NCBI RefSeq assembly: GCF_022655595.1
Contig: NZ_CP093379.1
Span: 2,042,501-2,106,500, forward strand
Reading direction: 5' to 3'
DNA length: 64,000 nt
From: Ignatzschineria rhizosphaerae
Lineage (GTDB): Bacteria; Pseudomonadota; Gammaproteobacteria; Cardiobacteriales; Wohlfahrtiimonadaceae
Shown in pieces: positions 1 to 7,189 of the stretch. The number at the start of each line of letters is the position of its first letter. The stretch's first letter is position 1. The notes under the pieces were generated by a model. That model was not told where the DNA came from and did no database searches. It worked only from the letters and a program-made list of their open reading frames with translations. The position numbers were made by a program, and so were the translations under genes.

Positions 1-361
1 TATCCCTGGAAAGGGGGATGTTTTAATTAAAGGTGCTAGCGGAAAAACACTCTTAGCCTTTTACGATAAAGCGCTACAAACAAAAATATTAGCGCAATAC
101 TTTCGTCAAGATCAGCAAGCTGAAAAAGCGCTGCTTATAAAAGATCTTGAAGCTATTAAAAAATGTGGCTACGGCAGAAGTGTCGGGGAGATAGATGAGG
201 GTGTTCTCGGAATCTCTGCCCCAATATTTCGCCAAAAACAGACGGCCGCAGTTGTCACATTAATGGCCCCTTATTTTCGCTCTCAAGATAAAGAGCCAGA
301 ATTTATTAAACTTGTGATGACAGCAGCGCATCACATTACTGACATTATTAATCATAATTGA
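1..361 (+). CDS. IclR-family transcriptional regulator, C-terminal part (5' end outside window)
   Basis: Frame 2 is open from the window edge to TGA at 359-361, giving about 119 residues. The stretch GYGRSVGEIDEGVLGISAP is the classic signature of the IclR effector-binding domain, followed by the usual V-T-L-M-A-P and a terminal amphipathic helix. The N-terminal winged helix lies outside the window. The gene ends 16 bp before hutG on the same strand, so it is probably the local regulator of hutG-gltS or is cotranscribed with them. The effector (histidine, urocanate or formiminoglutamate) is inference from context. The family call is firm; the target is not shown by the sequence. Confidence 0.8.
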   Translation, partial: IPGKGDVLIKGASGKTLLAFYDKALQTKILAQYFRQDQQAEKALLIKDLEAIKKCGYGRSVGEIDEGVLGISAPIFRQKQTAAVVTLMAPYFRSQDKEPEFIKLVMTAAHHITDIINHN

Positions 362-377
362 TCTCAAGGAGTGGATT

Positions 378-1307
378 ATGGACAATATACCTTTTAGATG
401 GGAAGGCCGCTTTGATGGCGATACTGCCGAACATCGCCGTTTTTTTCAAATCATCAATCAGCAAGAAAAGGCTGATTTTACCCTGTTAGGCTTTGCATCT
501 GATGAAGGTATTCGCCGTAATCAAGGACGTTTAGGCGCTAAGAATGGTCCTAACCATATCCGTAAGCAACTCGCAAGTTTACCTGTTCACCGCTCATTTA
601 CCCTCAATGATGCAGGGAATGTCATTTGTGAAGATGAAGACTTAGAAGCCGCTCAAAAAGTGCTTGCGGATAAGATTCAACAAGTTCTAAGTGACAAGAG
701 TCTGCCTATTGTCCTGGGCGGCGGTCATGAAATTGCGTTTGGTAGCTTTCAAGGTGCTTTTAATCATCTCTTAACACAGAATAAGCCCTTCCAACTCGGC
801 ATTATTAACTTCGATGCCCATTTTGATCTTCGTCAGGCAGATGTTGTTACCTCCGGCACGCCTTTTTTAAATGCTGCAAACCTCTCAAAATCGCACAATA
901 TTGATTTTAACTATCTCTGTCTTGGGATTGCTGAGCATGGCAATACACGCATCCTTTTTGATACCGCAGATGAGCTTGAAGTGACTTATATTCTCGATAA
1001 AGCGCTCGCACCACACAAAATTAATGAAGCGCTAAGCCACGTTCAAGCCTTTATTGATCGCATGGATTATCTCTACATTACCGTTGATCTTGATGTATTT
1101 CCGGCATATCTAGCGCCAGGAGTTAGTGCACCAGCCGCAAAAGGGCTCTCCCTAGAAGCTTTTGAAACCCTCTTCAATACAATTACAGCATCCAAGAAAG
1201 TAATTTTGCTCGATATTGCTGAATGTAACCCTCAATTTGATATCGACAACCGAACGGCCAAACTCGCAGCCTTTATCGTCTATCAATATATTAATAATAA
1301 TCTTTAA
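378..1307 (+). CDS. hutG: formimidoylglutamase (HutG), arginase/ureohydrolase family
   Basis: Hydrolyses N-formimidoyl-L-glutamate to glutamate plus formamide, the last step of one branch of histidine degradation, in the cytosol. At 309 residues it has normal family length. The dinuclear manganese ligands are visible in order: GGGHEIAFG near residue 113, INFDAHFDLR near 150 and DLDVFPAYLAPGVSAPAA near 236. SGTPF, typical of HutG, is also present. AAGGAG stands 7 bp before the ATG. gltS follows after 17 bp, so both are probably one transcript. The other hut genes (hutU, hutH, hutI) are not in the window. Confidence 0.9.
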   Translation: MDNIPFRWEGRFDGDTAEHRRFFQIINQQEKADFTLLGFASDEGIRRNQGRLGAKNGPNHIRKQLASLPVHRSFTLNDAGNVICEDEDLEAAQKVLADKIQQVLSDKSLPIVLGGGHEIAFGSFQGAFNHLLTQNKPFQLGIINFDAHFDLRQADVVTSGTPFLNAANLSKSHNIDFNYLCLGIAEHGNTRILFDTADELEVTYILDKALAPHKINEALSHVQAFIDRMDYLYITVDLDVFPAYLAPGVSAPAAKGLSLEAFETLFNTITASKKVILLDIAECNPQFDIDNRTAKLAAFIVYQYINNNL

Positions 1308-1324
1308 ATCCGGGAGGATTTCTC

Positions 1325-2527
1325 ATGGTCTTTGAGTTTGATGTCTTAAGTACCCTACTCCTTACTATTCTCTGCTTACTTTTTGGGAGTGAATTAAAAA
1401 AACGTGTCAATTGGTTACAAAGGTTCTGCATTCCCTCTCCCGTCATTGGGGGATTTTTAGTCAGTATTTTGATCTGGATTCTTAAAATCTTGGATATGGC
1501 GTCATTTCAATTTGATACCAGTATTCAAGGCTATCTAATGGTTGCCTTCTTCACCACTGTCGGATTAGGGGGAAGCTTTAAGATCTTAAAATCTGGAGGA
1601 AAACTACTCTTTATCTATCTCTGTGTCTGTTGGTTTATTGCCTTTTTCCAAAATACCTTTGGTGTTGGGATCGCAATGGCGCTTGGGATTGATCCTGTTC
1701 TTGGCGTAATGGCGGGCGCAGTTTCTCTCACAGGGGGTCATGGCGGCGCGGCAGCTTTTGGCGGTATGGCAGAAGAGTTAGGACACAGCTCAGCGACTAT
1801 TGCAGCACTTGCTGCGGCAACATTTGGACTTATCTCCGGTAGCTTACTTGGAGGCCCTGTTGCAAGCTACCTTATTAAAAGACACAACGTTAAAATTGAA
1901 GCTAACGATGACCTGCACATGCCAATGAGCACAAAAGGCCAGCCCCTTCCAGCGATCGTGGATACAACGGGCTTTTTAAAGATGCTTGCCCTTATCCTCC
2001 TAATTATGGTGGCAGGTAGAGCGCTTTCAAATTACTTTACCGAAGTAACAGGCTTCTCATTACCAAGTTATGTTGGGGCAATGTTAGTTGCAGTAGTTGT
2101 TCGTAATGTCAACGATGGATTAAAAGTTGTCGAGATTCAAGAAAAAAGTATTGATCTTATCTCCGGCGCCTCTCTCGGGTTATTCCTTACCATGGCAATG
2201 ATGTCGTTAAAAATTTGGGAGCTTAGTGAAATTGCGTTACCGCTCTTTATTATCCTTGCCCTTCAAGTGATAGCCCTTCTTCTGATGACTATTTTTGTGG
2301 TATTTCGACTCCTTGGTAAAAACTATGATGCTGCTGTCATGTGCTCAGGGCTTTTAGGCCATGGGTTAGGTGCAACGCCAAATGCGATGGCCAATATGAC
2401 TTCTGTTTGTGACCGCTATAAGCTCATCTCAACTAAGGCTTTAATGATCGTTCCTTTAAGTGGCGCAGTATTGATCGACATTGTTTCCATCCCTTACCAT
2501 ACGTACCTTATTAACTTCTTCTCTTAA
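1325..2527 (+). CDS. gltS: sodium/glutamate symporter GltS
   Basis: Inner-membrane Na+:glutamate symporter of 400 residues, the usual length. About ten hydrophobic helices are evident, with the two inverted re-entrant signature regions: GHGGAAAFGGMAEELG near residue 138 and a second Gly-rich copy GLLGHGLGATPNAMANMT near residue 343. GGGAGG precedes the ATG. It follows hutG closely, which suggests coupling of histidine-derived glutamate release with glutamate uptake or exchange (inference). IS copy 1 begins 20 bp after its stop and now separates it from a strong terminator at 3445. Confidence 0.92.
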   Translation: MVFEFDVLSTLLLTILCLLFGSELKKRVNWLQRFCIPSPVIGGFLVSILIWILKILDMASFQFDTSIQGYLMVAFFTTVGLGGSFKILKSGGKLLFIYLCVCWFIAFFQNTFGVGIAMALGIDPVLGVMAGAVSLTGGHGGAAAFGGMAEELGHSSATIAALAAATFGLISGSLLGGPVASYLIKRHNVKIEANDDLHMPMSTKGQPLPAIVDTTGFLKMLALILLIMVAGRALSNYFTEVTGFSLPSYVGAMLVAVVVRNVNDGLKVVEIQEKSIDLISGASLGLFLTMAMMSLKIWELSEIALPLFIILALQVIALLLMTIFVVFRLLGKNYDAAVMCSGLLGHGLGATPNAMANMTSVCDRYKLISTKALMIVPLSGAVLIDIVSIPYHTYLINFFS

Positions 2528-2540
2528 TTTTAAGAAAATA

Positions 2541-3426
2541 ATTAAACTGTAGGATTTTATCGCGTTGTTTACAGTATTAGGAGAAAATACTGTTATGAAT
2601 ATCCATCGAAAAACAAAATTAACGCCGTTTCATCGAGAAGAGATTTGGCGATTACATCATCAAGAAAAATTTACCGTAACCTATCTAGCTGAGCGTTTTA
2701 TGGTAAGCAGACCTACGATCTATAAAGTACTAAAACAAGGTAGATTGAACTTGTTTGTGCCATTAGCTAGTAAAAATGAACGTTATAGAACAATTAAGTA
2801 TGGCATTAAACGTCTTGCAAAGATTGAAAAATCTATTGAAGAGAAACTTAAAAAGAGGGCTAAACGTTATAACAAAAACTATCCTGGCGAGATGGTCCAT
2901 GTGGATACTAAACGGCTCCCTCTTTTAAAAGGGGATCTTAAAAATCGCACTAGAGAGTATTTATTTGTAGGAATTGATGATTTTTCAAGAGAACTTTATG
3001 CCGGTATTTATCCTGATAAATCACAGTTTAGTGCTGCTGAATTTCTTCGATGGGATCTGTTAGAACAGTGTCCCTATACTGTAGAATGCACCTATTCGGA
3101 TAATGGTCGTGAGTATAAAGGTACATCAGAACATGCCTTTGTCGAAATGTGTCTAACACATAAGATTAATCAAAAGTTTACAAAGCCAGCTTGCCCTCAA
3201 ACGAATGGAAAAGCAGAAAGAGTCATTCGAACACTCATGGAAATGTGGCATAATCAGGAAGAGTTTATCAGTTCAGATGATCGGAAAAAGAAGCTAAAAC
3301 GATTTTTAAACTATTACAACACAGTAAAACCTCATAAGGGTATTAATGGTTTAACGCCTTATGAAGTTTTAGAAAATTATTTTAACACTGAAGTGTAAAC
3401 AACCCGCCGATTTCTAACAATTAAAC
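2541..3426 (+). mobile_element. IS481-family insertion sequence, copy 1 (872 bp) with 7-bp target duplication
   Basis: The element spans 2548-3419 and is flanked by the direct repeat ATTAAAC at 2541-2547 and 3420-3426. Its ends begin 5'-TGT as in IS481. The 26-bp terminal inverted repeats match at 18 positions, and the inner ten bases GTTGTTTACA are identical. Two more copies lie at 13701-14572 (inverted) and 25002-25873. Copy 1 differs from both others at three synonymous positions, for example G at 2933. It landed between gltS and the terminator at 3445-3470. Confidence 0.95.
2595..3398 (+). CDS. IS481-family DDE transposase (copy 1)
   Basis: 267 residues from the ATG at 2595. A TTG start at 2565 would add ten residues but has no ribosome site, while AGGAG at 2579-2583 serves the ATG. 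An N-terminal helix-turn-helix (YLAERFMVSRPTIYKVL, about residues 27-43) precedes an rve integrase core with the acidic triad in HVDTK, TYSDNGREY and the Glu of NGKAERVIRTL. The protein is identical in all three copies. The start codon abuts an 8-bp hairpin (2571-2593) with the Shine-Dalgarno in its loop, probably limiting translation from read-through transcripts. Confidence 0.95.
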   Translation: MNIHRKTKLTPFHREEIWRLHHQEKFTVTYLAERFMVSRPTIYKVLKQGRLNLFVPLASKNERYRTIKYGIKRLAKIEKSIEEKLKKRAKRYNKNYPGEMVHVDTKRLPLLKGDLKNRTREYLFVGIDDFSRELYAGIYPDKSQFSAAEFLRWDLLEQCPYTVECTYSDNGREYKGTSEHAFVEMCLTHKINQKFTKPACPQTNGKAERVIRTLMEMWHNQEEFISSDDRKKKLKRFLNYYNTVKPHKGINGLTPYEVLENYFNTEV

Positions 3427-3444
3427 CATCATAAAATGATACAA

Positions 3445-3470
3445 GGGAAGCCTTTAGGCTTCCCTTTTTC
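3445..3470 (+). terminator. Rho-independent terminator, originally of hutG-gltS
   Basis: GGGAAGCC, loop TTTA, GGCTTCCC, then TTTTTCTTTT. The 8-bp GC-rich stem with a T-tract is convincing on the plus strand. It lies just beyond IS copy 1, so it presumably ended the gltS transcript before the insertion. Confidence 0.85.
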
Positions 3471-3570
3471 TTTTACTAAAACAAAACGACCAACCACCTA
3501 CCCAAATAATCAACAAGATAAACAACAAGATAATCAAAACAATGCTAGAATGAGCCCCAAACATTGTCAT
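3454..3570 (-). CDS. possible 38-residue single-helix membrane protein
   Basis: A minus-strand ORF with ATG at 3570-3568 encodes a peptide starting MTMFGAHSSIV, then about 18 Ile/Leu/Val/Phe residues, then a basic tail ending SKRKREA. That is the layout of a small inner-membrane protein. Doubts: the strand is T-rich, which favours hydrophobic translations by chance; the ribosome site (GAG ten bases upstream) is weak; the stop lies in the terminator stem; and the start is 26 bp from a divergent start. Recorded as a candidate only. Confidence 0.25.
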   Translation of the reverse strand: MTMFGAHSSIVLIILLFILLIIWVGGWSFCFSKRKREA

Positions 3571-3596
3571 AACATATTCTCAAAAAGAATTCTTTC

Positions 3597-3950
3597 ATGA
3601 AGAAACTTCTAGGATTACTCTTCCTATCTGTTTCCCTCTTTGATCTTTCAGCAGCTGATACAGTAAAGCCTATTGGTCTTCTTAAAATAGAAGACGTACC
3701 AGAACCTATGTATTGGCCTTTTAAACCAGAAATCACAGAACTGACTCTTTGGTGCTTTGGTGATCAAACATTAGTGCTATTTGATGGGATTAATGAAACC
3801 CTCTGGCCACTTAACGATATTGCCCATAAGCGTGCTAAAGAGCTTATTTTAGAGCCATCTCTCACACCAATTCTTTGGAGTAATAAAAAAGAGACACAAG
3901 ACATGCTCTTAAAACCTATGATCGAAACAGGATTAAAATATTGCCCTTAA
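3597..3950 (+). CDS. exported DUF2511-like (YebY-type) protein
   Basis: 117 residues. A Sec signal peptide (MKKLLGLLFLSVSLFDLSAA) is followed by a small domain with YWPFKPEITELTLWC near residue 39, a conserved-looking N-D-I-A-H-K segment and a final KPMIETGLKYCP. WPF....L.C with a C-terminal GL.xC resembles YebY/DUF2511, whose two cysteines probably form a disulfide in the periplasm. The biochemical role is unknown. It stands alone between IS copy 1 and a disrupted lipoprotein gene. The family link is from memory of the motif pattern. Confidence 0.55.
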   Translation: MKKLLGLLFLSVSLFDLSAADTVKPIGLLKIEDVPEPMYWPFKPEITELTLWCFGDQTLVLFDGINETLWPLNDIAHKRAKELILEPSLTPILWSNKKETQDMLLKPMIETGLKYCP

Positions 3951-4106
3951 CGGCTCCTAACTTCCCTTAATTGCAATTTAAAAGCATTTCTTTGATAACA
4001 AACAATTCTTAAAGCGATCTTTTTGATTTCTATATATTTATTTAAAATTAATAGGATAATATTCAAACTCCTATTATTGATAAGATAATTATAGAGCAAT
4101 ATTATT

Positions 4107-5173
4107 ATGAAAATTTTCAACCATCCCTTTAAGATCATACTCCTGAGCTTTTTAACTATCAGCTTAGCCGGTTGTTTTGAATCTACTAGCCATGATTTTT
4201 GGATTGATAATCCTACTAATGCAGAGATCCACGTCACTATTGACGAGAGCACTTATCAAATCCCAGCAGAATCTGGAATCTTTGCTAATCTCACTTGGGG
4301 TAAACATGCACTTACCTATAATGGTGAGAATATTCACTTACCTATAATGGTGAGAATATTCACTTCTTTGTCCAAAATTCAAGCGCTAACAAATCCTTTA
4401 TTAATCCTACCCAAAGCACCTATGTGATTAATCACATGATCTATATCGACGACACCGATGCAAGAGCGACAGATAGTTACCTTGAATGGCTCAGTAATAC
4501 TTATAACCATAAAGTCCTCTTTGAGATTGATGACGTAGAAGAAGAGATCGAGGTTCCCTTCTCTGTCCATAATGATCTCTTTATGGAATATTCAAAAGCT
4601 AGCTGGGACTATTTTTTAAATGAAGAGCTTCCTGAAGAGGTCGAACTCTATTCTCCGGTCGTAACCCGTCAAAACAGACTGCTTTTAAACGATCCTAACT
4701 ACCAAGCTGGCGCTTTTCAAACCACAAAGAAAAAGCTCTTTAGGGCACAAGATTATATTAAAGAGTATCTACAAGAATTCTCTGATAGTGATATCAAAAT
4801 CATCCTCGATAAAAGAGCCTATCAAGATTATGTACCTTACAAAATTGCTTTAACAAAAGTAGATTCTGTTCAAGGGGAAAAATTTAAATCTCATCTTGTT
4901 AACTTACAAAATGACATTAATGCTTGGTTTCAACTTACCGACCCTAAAGCTGTAATGGATCAAAAAGATCAACTCTTTGGCATGAAATCAATTACTGAAT
5001 TTCATAAAATGAGACAGGAATATCACGAGCAATTTACGATTACAGAAGATGGCAGAGAGAAAATGGACTATTCATTTAATGCTGCCTATAACGAACTTCA
5101 TGACCAGACTTCTGTAACTTTTGGCAATACAAGTGGAAGCATTAGCATCCTTAACTTCTTTGTTGTGGATTAG
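4107..5173 (+). pseudogene. lipoprotein gene frameshifted by a 26-bp tandem duplication
   Basis: The first reading frame (4107-4427) encodes a lipoprotein signal with lipobox SLAGC, then about 70 residues, and goes out of frame inside the duplication at 4311-4362. Removing one 26-bp unit joins it in frame to the downstream ORF that ends at 5173, giving one protein of 346 residues without internal stops; the junction reads NGENIHFFVQNSSANKSFIN. The second half is acidic and contains no family I recognise. As it stands only a 106-residue product with an unrelated tail would be made. The fragment from GTG 4424 lacks a signal peptide and a ribosome site. Reversible slippage could restore it, so it may be a phase-off gene rather than a dead one. 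Confidence 0.85.
4311..4362 (+). repeat. tandem duplication, two perfect 26-bp units
   Basis: The units are 4311-4336 and 4337-4362, and the next three bases (ctt) also match, so identity runs 29 bp. Twenty-six is not a multiple of three, which causes the frameshift in the host lipoprotein gene. One or four copies would keep the frame; two or three do not. Confidence 0.97.
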
Positions 5174-5250
5174 TCTTTCAGTATCTAAAATAACTATTTC
5201 AAAATAGATCTGAAAACAAATATTGCACTAAGAGTTTTAGCTATCTCTAC

Positions 5251-5286
5251 AAAAAAAGATCACCAATATGCGTGATCTTTTTTTAT
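5251..5286. terminator. bidirectional Rho-independent terminator
   Basis: AAAAAAAGATCAC, loop CAATATGC, GTGATCTTTTTTT. A-tract and T-tract flank the stem on both sides, so it can end the lipoprotein gene on the plus strand and the convergent L,D-transpeptidase gene on the minus strand. Confidence 0.8.
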
Positions 5287-5347
5287 AAAAGGCCTCTCTA
5301 TAAGTCCTATCTCTGAATTCTATCTAGCAATGATGACTCTATGCTCA

Positions 5348-6058
5348 TTACTCTAAGTAATAAATCCACATCAATACGGGCTTCTCTTTTGTCTGCAATA
5401 ATGCATCGACCTTGCGCATCGTGTCATCATCAATCACCGGGCAACCTTGACTAAATCCCATTGGTAAATAGGCGGGATAAACCTCTTCATTTGGAACATG
5501 CTTAAATGAGTGTAGAACAATATAGCGCTCAAAAGCCTTATCATTTGTTGCTTCTAAACCATGCATCTTATAATGGATATTAATACCCCATCGGCTCCAT
5601 GATCGTTCACCTAAGCGATACTTTCCTAAGGAAGACGTATAACTATTGGGAATATTACTAAAGACAATCTCCTGATTACTACTTTCATAACCTGTATTGC
5701 CATAACCATGTGCAACTAGACTCTCAATCTCTACCCGATTTTCTTTAAAATTCCACACAAAAAAACGGTTCTTTCCTGAATGTCGACCAAAATCGATTAA
5801 TACCGCATGCTCAAGGTCAAAGCCATTGTTTTTAGCATACTCATAAGCCTCATGGGCTCTCACTGTTAAATCCACCGGAGAAAACTGTGGATCTTCCTCT
5901 TTTGCAATCTCTATCGGCGATTTTTGACCACTTTCAAAATATTTAGCAATTAACCACAAACGATCTTTAAAATAGATCCCTCCTATCACACCGGCAAGCA
6001 CCAAAAATATCAAAGCTATGGAGATAAACCACTTTATAAAACGTTTCACGTTAAACAT
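5348..6058 (-). CDS. murein L,D-transpeptidase catalytic-domain protein (YkuD_2 type)
   Basis: 236 residues with an N-terminal membrane anchor (about residues 9-30) and a periplasmic catalytic domain. The signature is SQGCPVIDDDTM near residue 205, in which Cys is the expected nucleophile; the upstream His of IVLHSFKHV probably completes the active site. Such enzymes remodel peptidoglycan cross-links, but members of this subfamily are poorly characterised. The gene stands alone, convergent with the lipoprotein gene and divergent from 6215. Only a modest AGGA precedes the ATG. Confidence 0.8.
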   Translation of the reverse strand: MFNVKRFIKWFISIALIFLVLAGVIGGIYFKDRLWLIAKYFESGQKSPIEIAKEEDPQFSPVDLTVRAHEAYEYAKNNGFDLEHAVLIDFGRHSGKNRFFVWNFKENRVEIESLVAHGYGNTGYESSNQEIVFSNIPNSYTSSLGKYRLGERSWSRWGINIHYKMHGLEATNDKAFERYIVLHSFKHVPNEEVYPAYLPMGFSQGCPVIDDDTMRKVDALLQTKEKPVLMWIYYLE

Positions 6059-6113
6059 TTCCTATCCAGAGAGATCAATCATCAACTAAAAAAAAATAAT
6101 CATAACATTTAGA

Positions 6114-6142
6114 TTGTCACGTGCTTTAAATAATCGTATAAC
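6114..6142 (+). promoter_or_regulatory. predicted sigma-70 promoter
   Basis: TTGTCA (6114-6119), 17-bp spacer, TATAAC (6137-6142), about 70 bp before the start codon at 6215. Both boxes are one or two bases from consensus with ideal spacing. Confidence 0.5.
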
Positions 6143-6214
6143 ATTTTATCCATCACTTTTATAATGAAAATACTTCATATTAATAACACGCCATTTTTTT
6201 AAAGGAGTATCTCC

Positions 6215-6736
6215 ATGGAGACTGACATTTATTGTGACCTTGAAAAAGAGAAAGCCCATCCCAAAGCCCAAGCTTTAATGACCGAAGACTTCTTCTGGGA
6301 TATAGGTGATGAGCTAGCCCCTTTTGGCTCAGATGAAGGCTTTGAGGCGCTCTCTGAATTTCGAGAATGGCGCCTTGAAAATCCCGATATTTCGGTGGGA
6401 TTTTGTATCGCTTGGATTATTGAAAGTGTGGGTGAGTTTGATAACTATGAAGATTATAATGAGGAAAATCTTGTCCATCATGAAAAGATTCTCCAACAAA
6501 TCAATGATCCTGATTTTGATGATCAACAATATATCTTCACTCTCGATACAACCATTATCGCAACCGCACTCGGGCAATTAGTAGATGAAGGACTCATTGA
6601 AGAAGAGTATAAGTACTACGTTCAAGTCGCCATTAATCGTCTACGTATTTGGGCTGATCTTCAAAATCATTGGGATTACCGTAAAGAGTATATTCATAAT
6701 CTTGATACCATTGAGCTGGTTTTAGAAAAAGCTTAA
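6215..6736 (+). CDS. acidic cytosolic protein of unknown function
   Basis: 173 residues, strongly acidic, with no signal peptide or membrane segment. AAAGGAG stands 8 bp before the ATG and a good promoter lies upstream, so it is very likely expressed. Recognisable traits are a run of Trp/Phe-Glu/Asp pairs (FFWDIGDELAPFGSD near residue 27), a helix-rich middle and YYVQVAINRLRIWADLQNHW near residue 128. I do not recognise the family. The acidity and small helical make-up are reminiscent of immunity or adaptor proteins, but no partner toxin is nearby. Confidence 0.75.
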   Translation: METDIYCDLEKEKAHPKAQALMTEDFFWDIGDELAPFGSDEGFEALSEFREWRLENPDISVGFCIAWIIESVGEFDNYEDYNEENLVHHEKILQQINDPDFDDQQYIFTLDTTIIATALGQLVDEGLIEEEYKYYVQVAINRLRIWADLQNHWDYRKEYIHNLDTIELVLEKA

Positions 6737-6840
6737 TCCCCCAACGCTATAGATTTTGATATATGCCCTATATTAGCTCGCAAATATTCTTATAATCATC
6801 TTTAATGACCCCTTAGCGTCAATCATGAAAAAGAGTCCCT

Positions 6841-7125
6841 ATGCCAAGAAAAATTATCCTGATATTACTCACAATAGGTTTATTAATCGGCTGCGCCGAA
6901 GAAAAACCGCTCTACTTCGATGAAAACCTTACCGGTTATTGCCGTGAGTTAAATATCATGTACTCTAAAAAAAATGAGATGCTCATGTTATTGGGAACTC
7001 CAAAAGCGGAGATAGAGCGGGATCATCAAGCACAGCTCCAATTTATTCATGAAGAACTAGAGGCGAATAGTGATCTGTGTTTAAGCTTTCTTAAAGGACA
7101 GATGGATGATTTTCTTGGGCAATAA
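6841..7125 (+). CDS. small lipoprotein of unknown function
   Basis: 94 residues. A basic N-terminus and hydrophobic core lead to the lipobox LLIGC with Cys near residue 18, so the mature protein is about 76 residues. The mature part is charged and helical, with two further Cys (GYC and DLC) that could pair. An ATG at 6825 is out of frame. A terminator overlaps the stop codon. No family recognised. Confidence 0.65.
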   Translation: MPRKIILILLTIGLLIGCAEEKPLYFDENLTGYCRELNIMYSKKNEMLMLLGTPKAEIERDHQAQLQFIHEELEANSDLCLSFLKGQMDDFLGQ

Positions 7126-7161
7126 AAAATCCTGAATAGTTCTGCTTTATTCAGGATTTTT
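7124..7161. terminator. bidirectional terminator between small lipoprotein and rlhA
   Basis: AAAAAATCCTGAATA, short loop, TATTCAGGATTTTT. A strong stem with A- and T-tracts on both sides; it serves the plus-strand lipoprotein gene and the convergent rlhA. Confidence 0.85.
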
Positions 7162-7189
7162 ACTCATTCCATCATCAAAAAACAATGCG

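Noticed and set aside
2565-2594. TTG start ten codons upstream for the transposase
   Set aside because: Lies in the terminal inverted repeat, no ribosome site; AGGAG serves the ATG at 2595.
3947-4252. 101-codon minus-strand ORF
   Set aside because: Antisense to the start of the lipoprotein gene, which has a clear lipobox; composition is typical of AT-rich non-coding strand.
4424-5173. Second half of the broken lipoprotein gene as an independent gene
   Set aside because: GTG start without ribosome site, no signal peptide, and it joins perfectly with the upstream frame when one 26-bp unit is removed.
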